This document shows, in pieces, positions 13,951-21,642 of a stretch of DNA of 44,984 bases. Source of the stretch: a virus; IMG/VR virus record IMGVR_UViG_3300017963_000100, positions 1 through 44,984 of that record; one strand, 5' to 3'. Numbering within the stretch: position 1 is the first letter of the stretch; the number at the start of each line of letters is the position of its first letter. Both the position numbers and the translations under genes were made by a program. A model generated the notes under the pieces. That model saw only the letters and a program-made list of their open reading frames with translations, searched no databases and was not told the DNA's origin.

Positions 13951-14250
13951 ATGAGAGTTACAGACATATTAGAATACAAACGCGACGGGTACACGGCGAT
14001 CGCCGTTATCGTAAACAAGTATAAATCGCCCGTCGACGGTGTAACGTCGTTTTCGGTTCTATTTGACAACGGATCCCCCTATTCGTTCAAAGCGAAAACC
14101 CCCGACGGTGATCGGTTCCAGGTTATCGCGAAAAACGACGAAGCATACAAAAAAGCGACGCAGATATTAAACAAAATACGCAAACTTCGAAAGCAGAAAA
14201 AAGAAATAATCGACGACATATTAGAGGGGGCCAAATGTCAAAAGCAGTAA
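13951..14250 (+). CDS. Small phage protein of unknown function
   Basis: 99 residues: a beta-rich N-terminal half (RDGYTAIAVIVNKY, FSVLFDNGSPYSFKA) and a very basic C-terminal helix (ILNKIRKLRKQKKEII). Possibly nucleic-acid binding by charge. AAAGGGGATCGAAATG start. Overlaps the next gene by 16 bases. Confidence 0.65.
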   Translation: MRVTDILEYKRDGYTAIAVIVNKYKSPVDGVTSFSVLFDNGSPYSFKAKTPDGDRFQVIAKNDEAYKKATQILNKIRKLRKQKKEIIDDILEGAKCQKQ

Positions 14251-14831
14251 TCAAAAACGCCGTTGATTATTTTCTTGACGGCCAAACGCCGATCTATGAA
14301 GTGGCGATCGCGCTTGGTATTAAGGGCGATACAACCGACGAACGGATCGAGGCCATAGCGCAAGAACGCGAACAGATCGAAACCCTAGACGAAAACAAAA
14401 ACCGTATATACTGGGAACCGAGATCGTACGCTTCTTTGTGTCAACAAATTCGAAAGCATGTACGAAGCCAGGAACGATCGTGGATCAACATTTTAGGAAC
14501 TTGGGTAAAACTTGTCGAACGCGATCACGACGTCGAAATAAAGGACCGGATCCGACACGTTAAACGGTTTGGACATTGGGATCGAATGGTCGAACACTTC
14601 GGATACGAAAAGGCGCGGGGAATACTCGAGGCGATCGAACCAATGACCGAAGCCGAAAAGCGAAAGGCGCGGATCGTGTTTTTGTTGGCGTCGTCTAGTC
14701 GCCTTGGGGCCGCCTACTCTCAAGACATCATAACGAAAATAATTGAACTATCAAACGCAGGTACCGACGCGGATCGCATTTTAGAAGCGTTGCAGGGGAT
14801 CGAAAATGAATCTAACAATACTTCAAACTGA
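14235..14831 (+). CDS. Helical phage protein of unknown function
   Basis: 198 residues, all helical and charged. There is a block around 70-135 with RKHVRSQERSWINILGTWVKLVERDHD and RHVKRFGHWDRMVEHFGYEKARGIL, then KARIVFLLASSSRLGAAYSQDII. No catalytic motif is visible. ATG 14235 lies within the previous gene end after GAGGGGG; its own end overlaps the following start by 26 bases. Confidence 0.65.
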   Translation: MSKAVIKNAVDYFLDGQTPIYEVAIALGIKGDTTDERIEAIAQEREQIETLDENKNRIYWEPRSYASLCQQIRKHVRSQERSWINILGTWVKLVERDHDVEIKDRIRHVKRFGHWDRMVEHFGYEKARGILEAIEPMTEAEKRKARIVFLLASSSRLGAAYSQDIITKIIELSNAGTDADRILEALQGIENESNNTSN

Positions 14832-15033
14832 ACTGGTACACGCGACGGCCGGCCCTTGGGAAGCGACGCCCCAAGGTATGATCCTGCAAAGTTCGACGCA
14901 TAACATTATCGCGACTTGTAAAAGCGAGTTCGACGCCCGGGCGATCGTTGCCCTGCGGAACGGGATTGACGAATTGATCGAAGATTACGAAGACGAGATC
15001 GACGAACTCAAAACGGCCAGGGGGGACGAATGA
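14806..15033 (+). CDS. ATPGPW/Ea22-like small phage protein
   Basis: 75 residues with the pattern seen in many small phage early proteins: ATAGPWEATPQG, ILQSSTHNIIATC, then FDARAIVALRNGIDELIEDYE and an acidic helix. The molecular role of this group is not established. Start 14806 overlaps the preceding gene; a GGGGATCG ribosome site precedes it. Confidence 0.65.
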   Translation: MNLTILQTELVHATAGPWEATPQGMILQSSTHNIIATCKSEFDARAIVALRNGIDELIEDYEDEIDELKTARGDE

Positions 15034-15242
15034 CAATTGACTATCAACGATTCAAACCGGGATCGCCGGCGTATTTTGAGCATTACCACAAAAGATTAAA
15101 AGAAGTTACGCCGGCCGGCGTCCGCCTCGGGCCTTTTATGTGTATTGGGCGTTGGGGTTGTTTCCGGTCGTTGATTACGTCGATCGCGTTTCGGTTGCTC
15201 CGCCTGGCCGGTTGGGAAATGGTCGAAAGCAAAAAACAATGA
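15030..15242 (+). CDS. Small basic phage protein
   Basis: 70 residues (MTIDYQRFKPGSPAYFEHYH..., then GPFMCIGRWGCFRSL and a short hydrophobic basic helix). ATGA overlap with the gene before and after. No family recognised; the hydrophobic part (about 38-62) might touch membranes. Confidence 0.55.
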   Translation: MTIDYQRFKPGSPAYFEHYHKRLKEVTPAGVRLGPFMCIGRWGCFRSLITSIAFRLLRLAGWEMVESKKQ

Positions 15243-15418
15243 CAACACAAGAAAACGTCGATCAATTGATCAAAACAAACGCTTTGTTAATTGAAACAAA
15301 CGCTAGTCTAATCGAGACTAACAAAAAATTAATTGAAATGAATCAAGAGTTAACAGAACAGATCGAAACATTACGTAGAATCGGTCGAATACTACAAGAG
15401 GATCAAAATGAATCCTAA
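15239..15418 (+). CDS. Perfect leucine-zipper protein with LIxTN heptads
   Basis: 59 residues from ATG 15239 (ATGA overlap with the previous stop). Leucines fall every seven residues at 10, 17, 24, 31, 38, 45 and 52, and Asn at 14, 21, 28 and 35, giving repeats of the form L-I-x-T-N-x-x. With Leu at d, the Asn residues fall on the buried a positions, a layout that favours parallel self-assembly in register. It has no other domain, so it probably only oligomerises, alone or with a partner coil. Ends inside the next gene (overlap 11 bases). Confidence 0.75.
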   Translation: MTTQENVDQLIKTNALLIETNASLIETNKKLIEMNQELTEQIETLRRIGRILQEDQNES

Positions 15419-16262
15419 AAAACCCCCGCTTGCCCTTGTTGATCTGCGGTTCGTCGAACGTATGGCCGTAATACTAGCCAGGGGCAACAAGAACGGACGC
15501 AGGGCGAACGATTGGCAAGATCTCGAAATGACCCCCGAACTAACTTTAGAGTACTTTAGCGCCCTTTTACGACACGTTAAAGACGCCTCGCTTTCACATA
15601 TGGCCGTAGAAGTGATCGACGCCCTGGCCGCCGTTGCGGTTAACTGTCAAATACTGGCCTATCATTTCGGACTCAAGGATCCCGCGATCGTTTTTCCCGA
15701 CACGTACGATCCCGATCAAGAAATGGCGCCCGATTACCTGGAACCCAACGCAGTAATGATACCGAATCAAAACGGTTTTTACGCGTTAAGAAACATAAAA
15801 CCGATCACGGGTTGGACGGATCAAGGGTTTGAAGGGTTCCATTTTTACGAAAACTCAAATACGGCCCTTTGTCGCGTTCGGTTACCCTGCGCCCCGACGG
15901 TTGAACCGTTACAAGAAAAGCCGGCGGATCGGATCTGTATTAATTGCAATTTACTTTTTTCAAATCCCCATAGGTACATAACGCCGACAAAAGGCGATCC
16001 CGAATTCGACGAAGACGAACCCGACCCGCCGCAGGTACTAACCAGGCCGGGCGAAATGCTTGTAAAAAATCCCGGTTGGAAGTCAATACGGCGTTTCAAA
16101 ATTGAAGGCCACGATCAAGAAACGGGTGGCCCTAAATGTTGTTTTTGTAAAGGAGTCGTACCGATCGGCGCCCATATGTTCGAAATACTGGACAAAAACG
16201 GTTTAATTGGCGCCGCCTGCGCGGTTTGTATAGACGAATACAACCGCCCGGCGGAACTCTAA
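15408..16262 (+). CDS. dATP/dGTP diphosphohydrolase N-terminal-like domain fused to zinc-binding region
   Basis: 284 residues. The first ~95 resemble the phage dATP/dGTP diphosphohydrolase N-terminal family (formerly DUF5664): ALVDLRFVERMAVILARGN, DWQDL, LEYFSALLRHVKDA, then a DALAAVAVNCQILAYHF helix. The remainder is different: RICINCNLLF (about 170), an acidic loop, and KCCFCKGVVPIGAHMF with ACAVC (about 240-275), which look like treble-clef or ribbon zinc sites. A role in nucleotide pool control is inferred from the N-terminus only. Confidence 0.6.
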   Translation: MNPKKPPLALVDLRFVERMAVILARGNKNGRRANDWQDLEMTPELTLEYFSALLRHVKDASLSHMAVEVIDALAAVAVNCQILAYHFGLKDPAIVFPDTYDPDQEMAPDYLEPNAVMIPNQNGFYALRNIKPITGWTDQGFEGFHFYENSNTALCRVRLPCAPTVEPLQEKPADRICINCNLLFSNPHRYITPTKGDPEFDEDEPDPPQVLTRPGEMLVKNPGWKSIRRFKIEGHDQETGGPKCCFCKGVVPIGAHMFEILDKNGLIGAACAVCIDEYNRPAEL

Positions 16263-16275
16263 AGGAGCGATCGAA

Positions 16276-16647
16276 ATGACTTGTAAATATGAAGATTGTA
16301 AATGGTTCGGTAAATGCGTTGCGATAGACGCGCCCCTAAAAGACGGTTTACCGACTTGTTATGAAATCGCGCCCCCGTCGGTTACGCCGGCCAGGGTCCA
16401 AACGATGCAAACGAACCCCCGGGACGTCAACGAAATGATCGTAAGCTATAACGACAAAGACGGGAAAACGATACGCGCGATCATGAATTCGACAAGTCAA
16501 TTACGTATGTACCTTTTCCAACTTTCGGAGCGTATCAAATTCGTAAAAATCCATTTTAAGAGTACAGGGCGAACCATTGACGGGAACCGGCGAACATTGT
16601 TACAGGCGGCCAAAGACGGATCGTTGTTGTCGCAGGGGTCGAACTAA
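16276..16647 (+). CDS. Small protein with N-terminal Cys motif
   Basis: 123 residues. The first 28 contain four cysteines (MTCKYEDCKWFGKC, then PTCYE), a short knuckle likely to bind a metal. The rest is beta-rich and charged (VSYNDKDGKTIRAIMNS, FVKIHFKSTGRTIDGNRRTLLQA). AAAGGAGCGATCG start site. No family recognised. Confidence 0.6.
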   Translation: MTCKYEDCKWFGKCVAIDAPLKDGLPTCYEIAPPSVTPARVQTMQTNPRDVNEMIVSYNDKDGKTIRAIMNSTSQLRMYLFQLSERIKFVKIHFKSTGRTIDGNRRTLLQAAKDGSLLSQGSN

Positions 16648-16853
16648 TGAACCCCCGTTGCGAAACTTGCCCCATTTGTGAAAATTGCCCGATACCGATC
16701 CCCGCGTCGTACGTATCCAAAGACGCCACGCTAACCGGGTTTAAGTACCTTTGCGCCGATTGTCGTTTTGACGACGAAGATCGGTTACGCCTGGAACGTA
16801 ATACGGCCGTTTGGTATTACGAAAAGATAGGATCGACAAATGACAAAAGGTAA
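16647..16853 (+). CDS. Small Cys-rich zinc-finger-like protein
   Basis: 68 residues with NPRCETCPICENCPIP at the N-terminus and YLCADCRFDDED at about 35-46: six cysteines in CxxCxxCxxC plus CxxC spacing, suggesting two metal sites. Start overlaps the previous stop by one base. Function unknown. Confidence 0.65.
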   Translation: MNPRCETCPICENCPIPIPASYVSKDATLTGFKYLCADCRFDDEDRLRLERNTAVWYYEKIGSTNDKR

Positions 16854-16932
16854 CATACTTGCGGTAATACTGTTCGTCGCGGTTGCGTTCATTGCGTTGG
16901 GCCGAACGGTCTTTTACTTTTTGACACAGTAA
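16840..16932 (+). CDS. 30-residue single-span membrane microprotein
   Basis: ATG 16840 to TAA 16930-16932 encodes MTKGN followed by one continuous hydrophobic span (ILAVILFVAVAFIALG), then RTVFYFLTQ. It overlaps the zinc-finger gene by 14 bases and is followed at once by the AAAGGAGATC site of the next gene. Proximity to the amidase (300 bp downstream) makes a holin or lysis-accessory role conceivable but unproven. Confidence 0.55.
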   Translation: MTKGNILAVILFVAVAFIALGRTVFYFLTQ

Positions 16933-16945
16933 AGGAGATCCAACC

Positions 16946-17242
16946 ATGAAACCGAAAATATTTGTGTTTTCTAATGTGTCGGACGGGGGCGGGGGTCCGT
17001 GTTACGCAATGGCCGAAGACGGAACCGTATTAGCTTCAAAATTTTGTATAAATGAAAAGTACGCGCTTGAAGAGTTTAGTTACAACGCAGTGTATGAAAA
17101 GCATTACCCGAACGGGTACGAACTCGAGTACGTACCAGTAAAGGATCTTTCGCAGCATGTTGAACTAAACCAAGCGATCGGACGAAACCGGGTACAAGGG
17201 GCCGTCGCGCGGCGCCTGCGCCCAAGAAAGGAAATAAACTAA
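16946..17242 (+). CDS. Small phage protein of unknown function
   Basis: 98 residues: KIFVFSNVSDGGGGPCYAMAEDGTVLASKFC at the start, a pattern seen in small phage proteins with no known role, then YEKHYPNGYELEYVP and a basic Arg-rich tail. Strong AAAGGAGATCC site; stop one base before the amidase start, so translation is coupled to the endolysin. Confidence 0.65.
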   Translation: MKPKIFVFSNVSDGGGGPCYAMAEDGTVLASKFCINEKYALEEFSYNAVYEKHYPNGYELEYVPVKDLSQHVELNQAIGRNRVQGAVARRLRPRKEIN

Positions 17243-17243
17243 A

Positions 17244-17828
17244 ATGAAAACTTTACTAGACCCGGGCCACGGGGGGATCGCTTTCGGTCATTACTTGACG
17301 CCCGGCAAACGTTCGCCCGACGTACCCCCGGGCATTTACGAAGGCGAATTTAACCGAATAGTATGTAACAAGGTCGAACGCCTCAATACTTCAAGTTTTC
17401 TAAACATAGCGCCGGGGCCGATCAATATTCCGTTAAAGTCCCGCGTGTCGTTCGTTAACCAGATCGCGAAGCGGGAACCGTCGATCCTTATTTCGGTACA
17501 CTGCAACGCGGCGGGGGGTTCCGGTTGGAGTTCGGCGCGCGGCCTTGTTGTTTGGCTTTCTAACCGAGCGTCGAAAAACTCAAAAAAGTTAGCGCGGATC
17601 GCCCTGGAACAAATGACCGAAGCATTAAAAGGGTATATCGAACCGCGATCGACTCCGATTAGAACCGCGAACCATACGATCACGACGCAGACTAATTGCC
17701 CGGCAATTTTGATCGAGGTCGGTTTTATGACAAATTTACCCGAAGCGGCGTTACTTGCAAGCAACGAAATCAAAAATATGACTTGCAACGGGATCGCGCG
17801 GACAGTTACGGAATATAAGCGATCATAG
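17244..17828 (+). CDS. N-acetylmuramoyl-L-alanine amidase endolysin (Amidase_3)
   Basis: 194 residues, a bare catalytic domain. Zinc ligands and catalytic residues are visible: LLDPGHGG (His9), YEGEFN (Glu33 or Glu35), SVHCNA (His86) and CPAILIEVGFMTN (Glu158). It cleaves the amide between MurNAc and L-Ala. No signal peptide and no wall-binding domain, which fits a Gram-negative host and release by a holin. It lies in the early rightward operon among replication genes, not with late genes. Confidence 0.9.
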   Translation: MKTLLDPGHGGIAFGHYLTPGKRSPDVPPGIYEGEFNRIVCNKVERLNTSSFLNIAPGPINIPLKSRVSFVNQIAKREPSILISVHCNAAGGSGWSSARGLVVWLSNRASKNSKKLARIALEQMTEALKGYIEPRSTPIRTANHTITTQTNCPAILIEVGFMTNLPEAALLASNEIKNMTCNGIARTVTEYKRS

Positions 17829-17970
17829 TCAAAAAAGCGGCGCCGAACGATACAGGGGATCACCATACCGCCGGCGCCTAAAAGGAAAAGGAACCGTTAA
17901 AAGCGTATCATGTTTCGAAATCGCGTACAACAACTTGACGGCCAGGGCGCCGGCAAGGTACAAAAGGAAA

Positions 17971-18003
17971 GACCCGGCCGAACGTTACAAGCGCGGCCGG
18001 GTC
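17971..18003. terminator. Strong hairpin between amidase and primase genes
   Basis: Perfect 10-bp inverted repeat GACCCGGCCG (17971-17980) and CGGCCGGGTC (17994-18003) with a 13-base loop, in the 238-bp gap 17829-18066. On the plus strand it is followed by AAAACATC, on the minus strand by TTTCCTTTT, so a classical terminator would act leftward. Against rightward transcription it may attenuate or stabilise the mRNA end. Confidence 0.5.
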
Positions 18004-18066
18004 AAAACATCGAAAGCCCAAAGCCAAGAAATAACATAGTATTGTCATTTGGGCAAGGGGATCGCA

Positions 18067-20460
18067 ATGCTTCCTAAGTCTTTTGACGCCCTGAAAAAGT
18101 ACAATCAATTTATCATTTATAGACTTGATCAACTAGAAAACGGGAAAACGAACAAGGTACCCCAAACGCCGATCGGGACGGGGAACGCCGATCCCCATAA
18201 CGTCGAAAACTGGTTATCATACGATCAAGCGTTGGGCGTATTGGGCAAGCTCGGGACGCCGTACGGCCTCGGGTTCGTCTTTACCGACGCGGATCCGTTT
18301 TTCTGTATTGACGTCGACGCCTGTTACCAGGGCGGGAAATGGTCGGATCTATCGTTGGAAATGCTGCGCGCGTTCCCGGGCGCTTGCGTCGAATGGTCTG
18401 TAAGTCGAACGGGGATCCATATTTTCGGAACGTATCGGCAAGTCGACGATCACAAAACGCGCGACAAAGCAACCCCCGGGCTAGAACTGTACACGGCGGC
18501 CCGGTTTGTTGCATTGACCGGGATCGAAGTGTACGCCGCCCACGGGGACGCCGGCGCGGACTTTACCGCCGAACTGGACCGATTGATCGCGCAAACGTTC
18601 AAGCGCGTTACAACGGACGGGGGCGCCCCTCTTGAATGGACCCGCGAACCCGTCCCCGAGTACACGCCGATCGGTACCGACGAACAGATAATAAAACGGT
18701 TGAACGGTTGGAAGTCGTACGGGTCAATGTTCAAAGACGGCCTAACGTTCGCCGATTTGTTCGGGGGGAACGTCGACGCCTTGGCCCGGGCCTTTCCCTC
18801 GAGTACAGACATTTATAACCGCAGTTCCGCCGATATGGCGTTAAGCGTCCGTTTTGCTTTCGCCACGGGGAAAAACTGCGATCATATTTGGCGCCTTTTG
18901 TGGAAATCTGCGCTAGTTCGGGACAAGTGGCGCGAACGTCCCGAATACGTCCAACGAACGATCGTTAACGCGATCAACTTTCAAAAAGCGGTTTATACTG
19001 GTAAAACCAAAAAAGAACCCGCTTACGTCGAACCGGGGGCGGCCGTACCTGGAACCCCCCAAGCCAATGATCCCGCCCCCGGTTTGGCGCCCTCTAACGA
19101 TACGCCCGGCCCCGGCGTTGCGATCCTACCATTGACCGATCAACTTGAACTTTTCAAAGGTTGCGTCTATGTCGCGGATCGACATCGGGTATTTATGCCA
19201 AACGGCGAACTAGTAAAGCCCGAAACGTTTAAAGCTCTTTTCGGCGGGTATTGGTTCGTAATGGATGGAAACGGAAAACAAACAAAAAACGCTTTCGAAG
19301 CTCTAACCGAATCGCGTTTACATCATTTCGACAAAGTTAGTACAACTTGTTTTCGGCCCGACCTGGAACCGGGCCTTATCATGTCCCGGGGCGTTATTAC
19401 GGCCGTAAATACGTTCGTACCCCAATACGGCGCGCAGGTAAAAGGGGACGTTTCGCCGTTCTTGGATCATGTCGCGCGATTGATACCGAACGAAGACGAC
19501 CGGGCGATCGTCTTGTCGTACCTTGCGGCCTGTATCAGATACCCGGGCGTCAAGTTCCAGTGGGCGCCATTGATCCAAGGGATACAAGGCAACGGTAAAA
19601 CGGTTTTGTACCATGTTGAAGAGTACGCGTTAGGCGAACGGTATTGCCATCAAGTAGATCCGAAAGACTTAGATAATAAATTCAACGCTTGGATCTCGGG
19701 CCGTATGCTCGTATGTATTGAGGAAATACGAACCGGCGGCCGGCGGGACGTTGCCGACGCCCTGAAACCGTTAATAACTAATCGACGGGTAGCAACGCAA
19801 GCAAAAGGACAGGATCAACAAACGAGCGACAATTGCGCGAACTTCCTTTTATTTAGTAACCACAAAGACGCAGTACTAAAAACAATCGACGATCGCCGTT
19901 ATTGTGTCTTCTACACGGCGCAACAAGACGTCGACGATCTGAAACTCTGCGGTATGGACGGCCCGTACTTCAAAAAGTTGTACAACTGGCTAGACCGGGG
20001 CGGGGGCGCGGCGGCCGTTGCGCATTACCTCGCGATCGAGTGTCCGATCACTATTGATTTAATGGGCCGCGCTCCGAATACCTCGAGTACTGAAGAGGCG
20101 TTGACGGCGTCGCAGGGGACGGCCGAAAACATACTAACCGAAGCCATAGAAGCGGGGGCGCCTGGCTTTACCGGCGGACTGATCGACGTACAAGACGCCG
20201 TCGATCACTTAACGCGCGAAGGCCGTAAGTTTTCCGCCAAAAAGGTCGGGGCAATGCTTCGATCCCTGCGTTACGATTTACACCCCGCCTTGAGAGAAAA
20301 TAGCGACGGCCGGGTATACGTCGCAGGCCGAAAGCGTCGGATCTTTGTTCGGAAACATACGATAGTATGGAACATCGAAACGCCCGATCAAGTCGCGGCG
20401 AAATGGCTAGAACTAAAACAAGAGGCGACAACGCCAAACGCGGAACTAGTAACGAAGTAA
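18067..20460 (+). CDS. Primase-polymerase / D5-type replicative helicase
   Basis: 797 residues from ATG 18067 (GGGGATCGCA site). N-terminal PrimPol-like domain: YGLGFVFTDADPFFCIDVDAC (Asp pair near 80), VEWSVSRTGIHIFG. Middle helical region, then a Pro-rich linker (about 325-360). The C-terminal helicase has the Walker A GIQGNGKT (505-512), CIEEIR as Walker B, and FSNHKDAV..DDRRY as sensor region. It is the replicative helicase-primase working with the family A polymerase. It lies closest to the candidate origin, only ~0.8 kb upstream of it. Confidence 0.9.
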   Translation: MLPKSFDALKKYNQFIIYRLDQLENGKTNKVPQTPIGTGNADPHNVENWLSYDQALGVLGKLGTPYGLGFVFTDADPFFCIDVDACYQGGKWSDLSLEMLRAFPGACVEWSVSRTGIHIFGTYRQVDDHKTRDKATPGLELYTAARFVALTGIEVYAAHGDAGADFTAELDRLIAQTFKRVTTDGGAPLEWTREPVPEYTPIGTDEQIIKRLNGWKSYGSMFKDGLTFADLFGGNVDALARAFPSSTDIYNRSSADMALSVRFAFATGKNCDHIWRLLWKSALVRDKWRERPEYVQRTIVNAINFQKAVYTGKTKKEPAYVEPGAAVPGTPQANDPAPGLAPSNDTPGPGVAILPLTDQLELFKGCVYVADRHRVFMPNGELVKPETFKALFGGYWFVMDGNGKQTKNAFEALTESRLHHFDKVSTTCFRPDLEPGLIMSRGVITAVNTFVPQYGAQVKGDVSPFLDHVARLIPNEDDRAIVLSYLAACIRYPGVKFQWAPLIQGIQGNGKTVLYHVEEYALGERYCHQVDPKDLDNKFNAWISGRMLVCIEEIRTGGRRDVADALKPLITNRRVATQAKGQDQQTSDNCANFLLFSNHKDAVLKTIDDRRYCVFYTAQQDVDDLKLCGMDGPYFKKLYNWLDRGGGAAAVAHYLAIECPITIDLMGRAPNTSSTEEALTASQGTAENILTEAIEAGAPGFTGGLIDVQDAVDHLTREGRKFSAKKVGAMLRSLRYDLHPALRENSDGRVYVAGRKRRIFVRKHTIVWNIETPDQVAAKWLELKQEATTPNAELVTK

Positions 20461-20471
20461 AGGGGATCAAA

Positions 20472-20711
20472 ATGAGATACAAAACGAACGACGGTACGAT
20501 CGTCGATACAAGAAAAGCGACGGCCCGTTACAAAGGGAAGTACGTACGGGGCCGGGTTGCCGAAATACTTTACCACGATCCGATCGGCGGGTATTACCTT
20601 GTAAACAGTATGGATCGATCGGTCGAATGGTATTGCCCCGAACTTGCGATCGCCTGGTTTCAACGTAATGGTATTTGGGATTTTCCCGCGAACCTAGCGG
20701 GGACAAAATGA
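20472..20711 (+). CDS. Small phage protein
   Basis: 79 residues from ATG 20472, preceded by AAAGGGGATC. Beta-rich and basic (MRYKTNDGTIVDTRKATARYKGKYVRGRVAEILYH...), with YYLVNSMDRSVEWYCPELAIAWF. No family recognised. Ends with ATGA overlap to the next gene. Confidence 0.65.
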   Translation: MRYKTNDGTIVDTRKATARYKGKYVRGRVAEILYHDPIGGYYLVNSMDRSVEWYCPELAIAWFQRNGIWDFPANLAGTK

Positions 20712-21055
20712 ACGAAAAAACGATCGATCATTACCTGGAAAAACTAAACGAAGTCGGATATACGGAAAACGGCGGAACCGTCGTTACATGGTCGGATCTG
20801 GTAGCGTGGGATCTCGCGCGGGAATCGACCGAACGTTGCGTACGATACTTGTTCGAAAAAGTCGGGTTATTGAGATCTAAAATCATTTTGTCCAGGGGCC
20901 GGCGGATCGCCGAACTCGAGGCGGAGCGGGACGACGCCCGGCGCAAGTTTTGCCAAGTTCTAGCGGTTTGTAATTTCACTTCGCCGGCCCTCGAGGCGAA
21001 AATAAGCGAATGGTCTTACCTGTACGACGACGAAGCGAAAGGGGATCCCGAATGA
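20708..21055 (+). CDS. Helical phage protein with coiled-coil middle
   Basis: 115 residues from ATG 20708. N-terminal DHYLEKLNEVGYTENGGTVVTW, then helices with RRIAELEAERDDARRKF matching a coiled coil. The ELEAERDxxR stretch is repeated in the next gene, suggesting duplication or a heteromeric coil. ATGA overlaps at both ends. Function unknown. Confidence 0.65.
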   Translation: MNEKTIDHYLEKLNEVGYTENGGTVVTWSDLVAWDLARESTERCVRYLFEKVGLLRSKIILSRGRRIAELEAERDDARRKFCQVLAVCNFTSPALEAKISEWSYLYDDEAKGDPE

Positions 21056-21252
21056 ACAAAAGAGAAAAGCGCCAACGAATCGATCAAGAAATTTCGAACC
21101 GGATCCGCGAACTCGAGGCGGAACGGGACGCCCTGCGCGACAAAATCCAAACACTAGAAACGGGCGCGCGTATCCTTACGGCGGACAATGAACGTTTAGA
21201 ACTCCTTTGCGGAAAACTCCGCGACGCCCTCGCAAAGAAACAAGCCAATTAA
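21052..21252 (+). CDS. Small coiled-coil protein, last gene of rightward operon
   Basis: 66 residues, almost entirely a coiled coil (RIRELEAERDALRDKIQTLE, LTADNERLELLCGKLRDAL). Shares RIxELEAERD with the preceding protein (also at DNA level: GAACTCGAGGCGGA). Probably assembles with it. Ends 594 bases before the terminase start. Confidence 0.65.
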   Translation: MNKREKRQRIDQEISNRIRELEAERDALRDKIQTLETGARILTADNERLELLCGKLRDALAKKQAN

Positions 21253-21299
21253 ACCCCGTTACCGCCGCGCGGTAATAATTACCGTATGTCTGTATTTAT

Positions 21300-21481
21300 T
21301 GTCCTATTGTCCTATCGCGATCGCCAAACTGACAGGCGCAACCCCCCGAAATCATTCAAAACTGGGGTTTAAATTGTCCCGTTGGCCTGTCTGCCCTTTC
21401 GCCTTACCCTACCCCCCTACCCCCCTCTATACCCTACCCCTTTATTACTCATATTAAATATATAGATAGGACAACAGGACA
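21300..21481. repeat. Inverted 17-mers built from TGTCCT iterons
   Basis: TGTCCTATTGTCCTATC at 21300-21316 (itself a tandem of TGTCCTAT) and its inverse GATAGGACAACAGGACA at 21465-21481 match at 16 of 17 bases. Further TGTCC/GGACA words occur at about 21375 and 21541. Such clusters are typical binding sites of initiator or packaging proteins. Confidence 0.75.
21407..21440 (-). other. G-quadruplex / i-motif candidate
   Basis: Five C runs on the plus strand (21407-21409, 21412-21417, 21420-21425, 21432-21434, 21437-21440) with loops of 2, 2, 6 and 2 bases, so the minus strand carries GGG-type runs able to form a quadruplex. It is directly followed by the AT-rich TTTATTACTCATATTAAATA patch. Confidence 0.6.
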
Positions 21482-21565
21482 GTAAACCAGCCAAACGCTT
21501 GTAATCTTTGTGTTTGTTGTTGTCAGTTCGGCAAAAAACGGGACAATCGATAGGCCAAATTACAG

Positions 21566-21642
21566 TATAATGCTAATTTCGGACCGAAAACGCCCCTGAA
21601 ACGTAGCAATATCGGGGGGTTAGCCACGACACTATAATGCTA
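21566..21642 (+). promoter_or_regulatory. Paired TATAATGCTA boxes, candidate late promoters
   Basis: TATAATGCTA occurs at 21566-21575 and 21633-21642, in each case followed by a TTT and a CCG/CGG dyad. Both contain a perfect -10 (TATAAT), but no good -35 lies 16-18 bases upstream, which suggests activator-dependent or tandem late promoters for the terminase-to-fibre operon. Confidence 0.5.

Noticed and set aside
15408-16262. Possible 2-aminoadenine (Z) genome pathway because of a dATP/dGTP diphosphohydrolase-like gene and a family A polymerase
   Set aside because: No PurZ-like adenylosuccinate synthetase homologue was found anywhere, and the family A polymerase with DUF2800/DUF2815 is common in ordinary phages.
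17971-18003. Rho-independent terminator for the rightward operon
   Set aside because: No U run follows on the plus strand; only the minus strand has a T-rich tail, so a rightward terminator is not supported.
17910-18077. Open frame of 55 codons starting MFRNRVQQL in the gap before the primase gene
   Set aside because: No ribosome site at a useful distance, it contains the 10-bp hairpin, and it runs into the primase start; more likely untranslated.
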